Source of the DNA: Caldiserica bacterium UBA4822
GTDB taxonomy: Bacteria > Caldisericota > Caldisericia > Cryosericales > Cryosericaceae
Reading direction: 5' to 3'
NCBI GenBank assembly: GCA_002402295.1
Contig: DHFO01000021.1
Location: forward strand, 55,373 to 67,727
Length of the DNA stretch: 12,355 nt
Shown: positions 7,389 to 12,355 of the stretch, piece by piece
How the letters are laid out: each line of letters starts with the position of its first letter
Numbering within the stretch: the first letter of the stretch is position 1
Notes under the pieces: generated by a model
Database searches by the model: none
The model's input: the letters and a program-made list of their open reading frames with translations, nothing else
Told to the model about the DNA's origin: nothing
Made by a program: the position numbers and the translations under genes

Positions 7389-7968
7389 GGCGACCCTCCC
7401 ATACGCGAAGGCTGGTGAGGAGCGCGTCGTAGTCGAACACTTCAAAGGTGATGAGGGTCGCGTCCGTGACCCATGGCAGGATGACCTTTACTGCTTCGCC
7501 GTCCAGCGGCAGGTGGTCATTGCCGCCATGAACGCCCATGGCGTGCACCTCCACCGTGGACGCTCGATAGGTATCCGGCACTCTCTGCCCGAGCAGATGA
7601 TGCCCAACGTCGAAGACCGTCCGAGGATACGGCTCAATGACATCCTTGAGATTCTCGAGGGCAACACGGTTATTCCAGTGGAAAGCGCGCCACCCCGGAA
7701 CGGGGTGCAGGACATAGCTCAGGACTGGGAAAGCGTTGCTCTCAAAGAACTGCATGGCATCCCATGCTTGAGCTGGATCAGGATATGGGAGATGGACGCT
7801 GTACTGAAGGTCCAGACTCATGAGACCAGGCAATTCCTGCTCGAGAATGAGACGGGTACCCGCATCCCAGGACGTGACAAACAGTTCCTGGTAATCGACC
7901 AGGCCCTGAACCAGGCGTGCATTCGTGAGCCATGTTCCGGGAACGAGCCAAGACGTAGAGCCAAGCAT
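7378..7968 (-). CDS. cbiR: CbiR-like cobamide-remodelling hydrolase (AP-endonuclease-2 / TIM-barrel fold)
   Basis: A 196-residue protein with the layout of the xylose-isomerase/AP-endonuclease-2 superfamily, best matched by my memory of CbiR. That enzyme was described in Akkermansia muciniphila and hydrolyses the nucleotide loop of existing cobamides so that a preferred lower ligand can be installed. Family-like features are the N-terminal GSTSWLVPGTWLTNARLV, SVHLPYP (H59), VLHP (H88), LEN (E105-N106), FDVGHH (D120, H123), VEVHAMG (H142), NDHLPL (D151-H152) and a late E176. These are plausible metal ligands of the barrel. It is a little short for CbiR-type proteins, so part of the barrel may be reduced. 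The ATG directly abuts the cobU stop, and the 3' end overlaps cobS by 11 nt. This position between two nucleotide-loop assembly genes is strong context. The alternative is a sugar-phosphate isomerase-like protein of unknown role. Confidence 0.75.
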   Translation of the reverse strand: MLGSTSWLVPGTWLTNARLVQGLVDYQELFVTSWDAGTRLILEQELPGLMSLDLQYSVHLPYPDPAQAWDAMQFFESNAFPVLSYVLHPVPGWRAFHWNNRVALENLKDVIEPYPRTVFDVGHHLLGQRVPDTYRASTVEVHAMGVHGGNDHLPLDGEAVKVILPWVTDATLITFEVFDYDALLTSLRVWEGRHAG

Positions 7969-8457
7969 CTACTTCACTACCACGGGGATGCCCGAAACCA
8001 TGAACACGACATGTGCTGCGTGCCTTGCCAGGGCAGCATTCAGACGGCCCAGCTGTTCCACATAGAGGCGTGTAGACTCACCCAGGGGGATAACACCCAT
8101 GCCGACTTCATTCGTCACGATAACCTCGCCCCCGCTCAGGGAGCGAAGCAATTCTTCCTGCATTGCCTCGACGTCGCGCTGGTAATGCATCAGGTTTCCA
8201 ACCCATGTCGTCATGCAGTCTACCAGAACGACATCATATTTCGCGCAGCGGCGCAGGGCAGCCGGTACTTCGACTGGTTCTTCGATGGTTTCAAACGAGG
8301 CACCTCGCTCTGCCTTGTGGCGTTGTATGCGTGCAGTCATCTCCTCGTCGAATGCTTCGGCGGTCGCTATGAACGCACGCCTGCTGCCACGTTCCAGTGC
8401 GGCACTCAGCGCATAGGTACTTTTCCCGGACTTTTCCCCACCGGTCACGAGTATCAT
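7969..8457 (-). CDS. cobU: Adenosylcobinamide kinase / adenosylcobinamide-phosphate guanylyltransferase
   Basis: A 162-residue CobU/CobP enzyme that phosphorylates adenosylcobinamide and then attaches GMP, giving adenosylcobinamide-GDP for CobS. The P-loop GGEKSGKS (6-13) has Lys in place of the usual Arg. The guanylylation histidine is H47 in RIQRHKAERG. VVLVDCMTTWVGNL (76-89) is the Walker B region, TNEVGMGVIP (115-124) is the family motif, and the end SGIPVVVK is typical. The length is slightly under the common 170-180. No convincing Shine-Dalgarno lies before ATG 8457. Its start overlaps the stop of a 23-codon ORF by ATGA, suggesting coupled translation. It is the first recognised gene of a cobU-cbiR-cobS operon. 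Confidence 0.93.
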   Translation of the reverse strand: MILVTGGEKSGKSTYALSAALERGSRRAFIATAEAFDEEMTARIQRHKAERGASFETIEEPVEVPAALRRCAKYDVVLVDCMTTWVGNLMHYQRDVEAMQEELLRSLSGGEVIVTNEVGMGVIPLGESTRLYVEQLGRLNAALARHAAHVVFMVSGIPVVVK

Positions 8458-8525
8458 GGCGGCAGAATCCCGGCATCAGATGGCACGACGAGTGTGCCAA
8501 GCCAGCGGACAATAGCTCGATTCAT
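8454..8525 (-). CDS. Possible 23-codon upstream ORF coupled to cobU
   Basis: A short ORF starts with ATG 8525, which has GGAG 8 nt upstream. It encodes 23 residues (MNRAIVRWLG... ending GILPP), and its TGA overlaps the cobU ATG as ATGA. The cobU gene lacks its own clear Shine-Dalgarno, so this ORF may load ribosomes for it or act as a leader peptide. The peptide itself matches nothing I know, and the ORF could be fortuitous. Confidence 0.35.
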   Translation of the reverse strand: MNRAIVRWLGTLVVPSDAGILPP

Positions 8526-8652
8526 GTCGATGCTCCAAGGTCTGCGTGTTGACAACAATCCTGTGTGAGTGACACAGTTGCACTGCCCGAATCCCGGCGC
8601 TGGCGTACTCTGGGCCCTGGGCCGGCAGGAGATGTAGTGCAGGTTCCATTGC

Positions 8653-8680
8653 AGTATGATACGTTTTGAACGGTCGTCAA
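8653..8680 (-). promoter_or_regulatory. Candidate promoter of the cobU-cbiR-cobS operon
   Basis: On the - strand, TTGACG (rc of 8675-8680, 5/6 match to the -35 consensus) is followed after 16 bp by CATACT (rc of 8653-8658, 4/6 match to the -10). Transcription would begin near 8646, giving a leader of about 190 nt before cobU. Confidence 0.45.
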
Positions 8681-8688
8681 CGAGAGCG

Positions 8689-8717
8689 TTGTATGCTGGA
8701 GCACACGCGGCTATACT
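8689..8717 (+). promoter_or_regulatory. Candidate promoter of the membrane protein/parA pair
   Basis: A -10 element TATACT (8712-8717, 5/6 match) lies 17 bp after TTGTAT (8689-8694, weak 3/6 -35). The start codon at 8755 is 37 nt downstream, with GGGAGG at 8743-8748. This candidate and the leftward cobU promoter would be nearly back to back. Confidence 0.4.
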
Positions 8718-8754
8718 GCATAGGGACAGAAGCACGCTTAGCGGGAGGTACAGG

Positions 8755-9042
8755 ATGGGCGACTATATGTTCGGCGGAGGAAGTCTGCTGGACGCCTTGC
8801 CACGGAGGCCATTCGCCTACAGCGTAATGGCCGGGCTGGCTGCTGTGCTGATCGGTCTCATTCTAATGCTGGTATTCGGTTTCACTACAGCACGTGTCGC
8901 GGCCGAGAAGGGACGCAACGCCGTTGGATGGTTCTTCATCGGGTTCTTGCTGTCACTGCTGGGCTTGGCAATTGCTCTTGCCCTGCTGCCCGCGCAGTAC
9001 TACGAACAACACACCCAGGGCCCTCAACCGCCATCTGTCTGA
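8755..9042 (+). CDS. Small two-helix membrane protein, unknown function
   Basis: A 95-residue protein I cannot name. It has two hydrophobic helices at about 22-44 and 57-79, separated by a polar, basic loop (TARVAAEKGRNAVGW), and a Pro/Gln-rich C-terminus. The KGR-x-x-x-GW-F stretch before the second helix resembles many small bacterial inner-membrane proteins without a known role. The start ATG 8755 is chosen for its GGGAGG ribosome site 6 nt upstream. An upstream in-frame extension to 8656 lacks such a site and would run through the promoter region. The parA gene starts 5 nt after its stop, so the two are almost certainly co-translated and the protein may be a membrane partner of that ATPase. 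Confidence 0.75.
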   Translation: MGDYMFGGGSLLDALPRRPFAYSVMAGLAAVLIGLILMLVFGFTTARVAAEKGRNAVGWFFIGFLLSLLGLAIALALLPAQYYEQHTQGPQPPSV

Positions 9043-9047
9043 GCCGC

Positions 9048-9800
9048 ATGAGAATCGCTCTCGCCAATCAGAAAGGTGGTGTAGGGAAGACAACGCTGGC
9101 CTTTCACCTTGCCAACCTATTCGCCGGCGATGGCCGGTCTGTTCTGGCTGTCGATCTTGATCCTCAGGGGAACCTGACCAGCTGTTTCGTACGCTCGGGG
9201 GTGCAAGCTGTCAACCATGCTGCGGTACTCTTCCAGGGCGGGTTTCCTGAACCAGTCCGGGTAGCTGAGCACCTGGACTTGGTGGGCGCTGACAGTGTGC
9301 TGAGCAGGTATGAAGACCACAGTGCCACGGATGGTTTGTACGCTGTCGGAACGTGGCTTGGGCGGGACAGCGAACACGATTGTGTCATTCTCGACACTCC
9401 TCCGGCCATGGGCCTGTTTACCAGGAGCGCGCTCCTGGCTGCTGACTATGCACTTATCCCGGCCGACGTTTCCTGGTTTGCCCTGAAAGGACTGGCAGAC
9501 CTTATTGCATCGATTGACAAGCTGCGGACCACATACAGTGCTCGTGTCAGCGTGCTTGGCATTGTTCTCAACAACATTCAGGAACGACAATCGTTCGCAC
9601 AGGAAACGTGGGCTGAACTCGATGACGTCTACGGGCGTTTGTTGTTCAAGACAACGATTCCGGAGTCTGTTCGTGTCCGAGAATCAGTCAGTCAGGGCAT
9701 CCCTGTGACTCGACTCGATAGCGGGGGCAAGCCAGCAGCCGCATATCGGCGCTTGTACAAGGAGATAACTGAACGGCTCGAGCAGACTCCAACGATCTAG
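9048..9800 (+). CDS. Orphan ParA/Soj-type ATPase
   Basis: A 250-residue P-loop ATPase of the ParA/MinD superfamily. Members dimerise on ATP, often bind DNA non-specifically, and position plasmids, chromosomes, microcompartments or other cargo. The deviant Walker A KGGVGKTT (9-16) includes the signature lysine K9, DLDPQGN (36-42) is the A' motif, and DTPP (116-119) is Walker B. ALIPADVSWFALKGL follows as in Soj proteins. The ATG 9048 is the natural start because the Rossmann strand begins at once. An in-frame extension to 8928 would overlap the membrane-protein gene. No Shine-Dalgarno is seen, so translation probably depends on the gene 5 nt upstream. No ParB gene or parS-like repeat is visible here. 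The cargo is unknown: chromosome partition, BMC positioning and membrane-protein localisation are all possible. Confidence 0.88.
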   Translation: MRIALANQKGGVGKTTLAFHLANLFAGDGRSVLAVDLDPQGNLTSCFVRSGVQAVNHAAVLFQGGFPEPVRVAEHLDLVGADSVLSRYEDHSATDGLYAVGTWLGRDSEHDCVILDTPPAMGLFTRSALLAADYALIPADVSWFALKGLADLIASIDKLRTTYSARVSVLGIVLNNIQERQSFAQETWAELDDVYGRLLFKTTIPESVRVRESVSQGIPVTRLDSGGKPAAAYRRLYKEITERLEQTPTI

Positions 9801-10087
9801 CGGGGCCTGTTGACCTGCTTGTTGGCTCCCTGCACAAGCACGTGCGCCAGAAGGCCTACAATGCCAACGAGCAGGAAGGAGACTCCCAGGACGAGCAGGA
9901 AGAACCTGGCGTTAAAAAGGGTGGTTCCGCTGGCAGAACCGCGTCCCAGGACGAGCCCAACAATCAGCAGAAGACATCCGATAGATGTGAGAACGACGGC
10001 TAGCCGGAGCTTGTTGCGCGTCGTGCGTTCGGCTTCAACCAGCTTCTTCTTGGACGCCTTATTGTGAGTTTTCTTGGTGGAGCTCAT
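9797..10087 (-). CDS. Small basic two-helix membrane protein, convergent with parA
   Basis: A 96-residue protein of unknown function. Residues 1-28 are hydrophilic and lysine-rich (TKKTHNKASKKK), followed by membrane helices at about 29-48 and 60-85 and a short basic tail ending NRPR. The start ATG 10087 has GGAGG (+ strand 10094-10098) 6 nt upstream, supporting a real gene. Its TAG overlaps the parA TAG in the palindrome CTAG at 9797-9800, so the two genes converge with no spacer and no terminator between them. The general plan is like the 76-residue protein at 3864-4094. Confidence 0.7.
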   Translation of the reverse strand: MSSTKKTHNKASKKKLVEAERTTRNKLRLAVVLTSIGCLLLIVGLVLGRGSASGTTLFNARFFLLVLGVSFLLVGIVGLLAHVLVQGANKQVNRPR

Positions 10088-10229
10088 GAAGAACCTCCGT
10101 CATTTGGGCACGCACCGTGGTGGCAACCATTGGTGCTGGCGGAGATAGTGTGTTCACACACGTGGCTGTTGTCAACTCATAGCTCGGCACGTTGGAGACG
10201 TGCGGCGCATGCCGCCACAGGGAGAAGCC
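10088..10229. promoter_or_regulatory. Divergent control region with inverted repeats
   Basis: For the leftward gene, a perfect -35 TTGACA (rc of 10170-10175) is present, but no good -10 lies 16-18 bp away. The dyad GTGTG-TT-CACAC (10148-10159) lies just downstream of it and could be an operator. For the rightward gene, two hairpins overlap by 2 nt and so exclude each other: GCACGT/ACGTGC (10187-10203) and GCGGC/GCCGC (10202-10215). They end just before the ribosome site GGGAG at 10220-10224. I see no clear rightward promoter. Confidence 0.35.
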
Positions 10230-10730
10230 ATGCAGCGAAGTTATACGAAGCGAAGTCCAGCCCCTGACACCTGGCTCAGGCCAGTGGCAGCAGCCTGTTG
10301 GCTCACAGTGGTGGCCCTGGTCCTGGCCGGTTGTGGCGGGGAGGCTCCATCGGAACGACGGGTCAAGGTGTGTTTTGTCAGAACGCCTGCACAAGACATT
10401 GAACTCGTCGAGGTTTCCCGCACGGTATCTGCGGATGGCCCCCTGGCACAGCTGGTTCTGGAGGAGTTGCTCAAGGGTCCCACTCAGGCAGAGTGCCATC
10501 AAGGGCTTACGACCCTTATCCCTACAGGCGTGGTCGTGAAGTCGGTCACCCTTGACTCAGACGGGACCGTGCATGCCGACTTCAATGAGGCACTTCAGGA
10601 AGGGGTCGGTGGGTCCATGCGGGTCACAGGCATACGGCGCCAGATACAGACGACGCTTCTGTGGATTCCAGGGGTCACTTCGATTATACTATCCATCGAA
10701 GGTCGCACAGAGGACATTCTCCAGCCATAA
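10230..10730 (+). CDS. GerMN-domain lipoprotein
   Basis: A 166-residue predicted lipoprotein. The N-terminus has basic residues, a hydrophobic stretch and the lipobox LAGC, with the lipidated cysteine at about residue 36. The rest is a GerMN domain: an extended VKVCFVRT strand, SRTVSADGPLAQLVLEELLKGPT, a LTTLIPTGVVVKSV turn, DGTVHADFNEAL, and a final IQTTLLWIPGVTSIILSIEG. The domain is named after spore-germination protein GerM but is widespread in non-sporulating bacteria, where its ligand is unknown. The start ATG 10230 has GGGAG 5 nt upstream; the in-frame extension to 10200 has no such site. The cysteine desulfurase gene begins 72 nt downstream on the same strand and may share a transcript. 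The hairpin CCTGG/CCAGG at 10733-10747 has no T tract, so it does not look like a terminator. Confidence 0.85.
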   Translation: MQRSYTKRSPAPDTWLRPVAAACWLTVVALVLAGCGGEAPSERRVKVCFVRTPAQDIELVEVSRTVSADGPLAQLVLEELLKGPTQAECHQGLTTLIPTGVVVKSVTLDSDGTVHADFNEALQEGVGGSMRVTGIRRQIQTTLLWIPGVTSIILSIEGRTEDILQP

Positions 10731-10802
10731 GCCCTGGTTGCACCAGGAAATGGCCCCGAGCAGGTGCGAAGAGTTGTGCGTTCAGGACGATCGGAGGAAC
10801 TA

Positions 10803-11969
10803 ATGAAGAGAATTGTGTACCTCGACAATGCAGCAACCACACCTGTAGATCCAGCGGTGATCGAAGAAATGCGCCCGTACTTCTCTGAACAGTTTGCCAA
10901 TCCGATGACCTACGCTCACTCCTCGCTGGGTGATACGGCGCACACAGCCGTCGAAGAAGCCCGCAATCGTGTTGCCTCACTCATCAACGCCAGTCCTGAA
11001 CAGGTGATTTTCACGGGAGGGGGCACGGAGTCGGACAACTGGATTCTGAAGGGCGTCCTCGAACGGGCATCACGCGAGCGGCTCCACAAGCCTGGTCATC
11101 TCGTGACAGCGGAGTTTGAGCATCACGCCATTCTGCACAGCGCACTTGCTCTTGAGCGCCAGGGATACGAGGTCACCTTCGTCAAGGTTGGACGAAGCGG
11201 CATTGTTGATCCGGACGATGTCCGGCGGGCAATGCGCCCGACGACCGTTCTGGTTTCTATTATGCACGCAAACAATGAGATAGGGACCATTCAGCCCATT
11301 GCGCAGATTGCGCGCATTGCGCACGAGCATGGTGCGCTGATGCACGCAGATGCTGTCCAGACGACAGCCCATATCCCTGTTGACGTCGAGGCGTTGGGTG
11401 TGGATTTCTTGAGTATCTCCGCACACAAGTTCAATGGTCCCAAGGGCGTGGGAGCGGCCTTTGTGCGCGATCATGACTCGCTGTATCCGTTCGTGGACGG
11501 GGGCGGGCAGGAGTGGGGTCTCCGCGGCTCTACACATAATGTGCCGGGCATCGTTGGAATGGGGAAGGCTGCGCAGCTCGGGAGAGAGAGGCTGACCCCT
11601 GAGATGAAGCGGCTGACAGCGTTGCGCAGTGTATTGTTTGAGAAGCTTGCATCACGCATTGACCGGCTGACCATAAACGGTGATGTACGGCAGCGGCTTC
11701 CCCAGAACCTCAATGTTCGTATCGATGGAATCGACAATGAAGCTCTGCTTCTTGCCATGAACGAGGCGGGCATTATCGCAGCCGGTGGGTCTGCGTGCAC
11801 GGCACAGGAGACGGTTCCTTCGCACGTCCTGACGTCGATCGGCTGTGACGTCAAGGAGGCAAAGGCATCCATCCGTCTGTCCCTGGGCCTGGTGACAACG
11901 AACGAAGACATCGACTATGCGACAGATGTTATTCCAGGACTCGTGCGGTTTCTGCGGTCAATGGCCTGA
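10803..11969 (+). CDS. Cysteine desulfurase, NifS/IscS-type
   Basis: A 388-residue pyridoxal-phosphate enzyme that takes sulfur from cysteine as a persulfide for iron-sulfur clusters or thio-modified tRNA. Motifs are LDNAATTP (7-14), GGGTESDN (72-79), EFEHHAIL (104-111, H108 over the cofactor), MHANNEIGT (154-162), HADAVQT (181-187), PLP lysine K209 in SAHKFNGPKG, catalytic C332 in GSACTAQ, PSHVL (339-343) and RLSLG (358-362). The active-site loop reads SACTAQETVPSHVL, where the usual group I loop is SACTSGS-like. The start ATG 10803 has GGAGG 5 nt upstream (10793-10797). The scaffold-protein gene follows after 6 nt, as in iscS-iscU or nifS-nifU pairs. The name nifS or iscS cannot be decided from sequence. 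Confidence 0.95.
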   Translation: MKRIVYLDNAATTPVDPAVIEEMRPYFSEQFANPMTYAHSSLGDTAHTAVEEARNRVASLINASPEQVIFTGGGTESDNWILKGVLERASRERLHKPGHLVTAEFEHHAILHSALALERQGYEVTFVKVGRSGIVDPDDVRRAMRPTTVLVSIMHANNEIGTIQPIAQIARIAHEHGALMHADAVQTTAHIPVDVEALGVDFLSISAHKFNGPKGVGAAFVRDHDSLYPFVDGGGQEWGLRGSTHNVPGIVGMGKAAQLGRERLTPEMKRLTALRSVLFEKLASRIDRLTINGDVRQRLPQNLNVRIDGIDNEALLLAMNEAGIIAAGGSACTAQETVPSHVLTSIGCDVKEAKASIRLSLGLVTTNEDIDYATDVIPGLVRFLRSMA

Positions 11970-11975
11970 CCTTCT

Positions 11976-12350
11976 ATGGACAAGTACAGCCGTACTACCA
12001 TCCGGGAATTCATGAGTCCGAGCAACATTGGCTCGATTGAGAACGCCTCGGGAGTGGGGCACATTGCAGATAATGCAGATGCCGTCGAGTTGACCGTGTA
12101 CATTGCAGTGGAAGGTGGTCGCATCACCGATATGAAGTATCGGATCGCAGGGTGTACTGCGTTGATTGCCACACTGTCCGTTCTCAGCCGAGAAGTCCTG
12201 GGAAAGACAGTTGAAGATGCGTTTACCCTTGATATGGCGTATGTTTCGCGTCTGCTTGATGGACTGCCCGAGTCCAAGTGGCGATGCGCAGGATATGCTC
12301 TCCAGGCTTTGCAGATGGCCGTTTCTGACTATCGTAGCAGGGTGCAGTGA
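11976..12350 (+). CDS. IscU/NifU-type iron-sulfur scaffold lacking the first conserved cysteine
   Basis: A 124-residue protein that aligns end to end with IscU/NifU N-terminal domains: a YSRTTIREFMSPSNIGSIENASGVG start, then the strand-turn region, YRIAGCTALIATLSVLS around C60, and a final KWRCAGYALQALQMAV with C104. Scaffold proteins normally bind the nascent cluster with three cysteines and an aspartate. Here the second (C60) and third (C104) cysteines are present. The first, expected in a CGD motif, is replaced by NAD (N33-A34-D35), keeping only the aspartate. The residue next to the third cysteine is Arg rather than His. The gene lies 6 nt after the cysteine desulfurase with no Shine-Dalgarno, so the two are translated together. 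It may build a different cluster, work as a sulfur acceptor, or bind metal with another ligand. The gene is complete in the window. Confidence 0.87.
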   Translation: MDKYSRTTIREFMSPSNIGSIENASGVGHIADNADAVELTVYIAVEGGRITDMKYRIAGCTALIATLSVLSREVLGKTVEDAFTLDMAYVSRLLDGLPESKWRCAGYALQALQMAVSDYRSRVQ

Positions 12351-12355
12351 GTGCC

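Larger units (their letters stand above)
8458..8754. other. Divergent intergenic region between cobU and the membrane protein/parA pair
   Basis: About 300 nt separate cobU (leftward) from the gene at 8755 (rightward). The region holds candidate promoters in both directions and the possible 23-codon ORF. It contains a hairpin CTGTGT-GAGTG-ACACAG (8561-8577), another TGGCAC/GTGCCA (8481-8499), and a tandem 7-bp repeat CTGGGCC (8610-8623). A 10-bp direct repeat, GAATCCCGGC, occurs at 8465-8474 and 8589-8598. No convincing full gene is visible, and no complete cobalamin riboswitch could be recognised. Confidence 0.6.

Noticed and set aside
7297..8568. 423-codon open frame on the + strand
   Set aside because: It lies antisense to cobU, cbiR and cobS, which show clear family motifs and coupled starts. 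Its translation is His/Arg-rich and matches no family I recognise.
8458..8700. Full cobalamin riboswitch upstream of cobU
   Set aside because: Only two short motif-like stretches were found. The conserved GGGAA, GGTG and full B12-box elements could not be identified by eye, so it was not called as a feature.
8526..8735. N-terminal extension of the - strand ORF upstream of cobU to 93 codons
   Set aside because: It would run through the candidate promoter and has no ribosome site or family resemblance; only the last 23 codons have a plausible start.
10733..10747. Hairpin CCTGG/CCAGG as a terminator after the GerMN gene
   Set aside because: The stem is only 5 bp and is followed by AAATGG rather than a T tract.
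1..12355. tRNA, rRNA, CRISPR, insertion sequence or prophage features
   Set aside because: No array of regular repeats, transposase motifs, cloverleaf-like sequence or rRNA segments was noticed, and nearly all of the window is accounted for by housekeeping and metabolic genes.

Overview
The window is about 12.4 kb of moderately high-GC bacterial DNA (my impression, not a computed value). Genes are tightly packed and many have GGAGG-type ribosome binding sites. It reads as the chromosome of an anaerobic, fermentative bacterium that uses a bacterial microcompartment (BMC) and salvages corrinoids. The GerMN-type lipoprotein and a NifS/NifU-type iron-sulfur pair would suit a Firmicute-like or deep-branching monoderm lineage, but I cannot assign a taxon from the sequence alone. 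No tRNA, rRNA, CRISPR array, transposase or phage gene was seen.

Region 1 (1-2460, + strand) is the 3' end of a BMC operon. It holds the C-terminal half of an EutJ-like actin/Hsp70-fold protein, a tandem-BMC-domain shell protein with the PduT iron-sulfur cysteine, and the RnfC-like flavin/iron-sulfur protein PduS. The operon ends at a strong intrinsic terminator at 2420-2457. The signature enzyme (diol dehydratase, ethanolamine ammonia-lyase or a glycyl-radical enzyme) lies upstream and is not visible.

Region 2 (2483-8525, - strand) converges on region 1 and contains three gene groups. The first in transcription order is cobU, a CbiR-like cobamide-remodelling hydrolase and cobS, which together salvage and rebuild cobamides. 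The second is pta (acetyl-CoA/acetyl-phosphate exchange) with an M20/PepV-like dipeptidase. The third is a small two-helix membrane protein with a CoA-disulfide reductase/NADH oxidase-type flavoprotein. Cobamide supply, CoA redox state, acetyl-CoA conversion and the PduS/PduT electron route all fit support of an aldehyde-oxidising BMC, but that link is inferred from proximity and family knowledge.

Region 3 (8755-10087) has a small two-helix membrane protein followed after 5 nt by an orphan ParA-type ATPase with no ParB. A second small membrane protein is convergent with parA, and the two stop codons overlap in a CTAG palindrome.

Region 4 (10230-12350, + strand) has a GerMN-domain lipoprotein, a NifS/IscS-type cysteine desulfurase, and an IscU/NifU-type scaffold that lacks the first of the three conserved cluster-ligand cysteines.

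The most notable points are the CbiR-like gene inside a cobU/cobS cassette beside a BMC locus, the two-cysteine scaffold, the orphan ParA with a membrane partner near BMC genes, and a 23-codon ORF whose stop overlaps the start of cobU.
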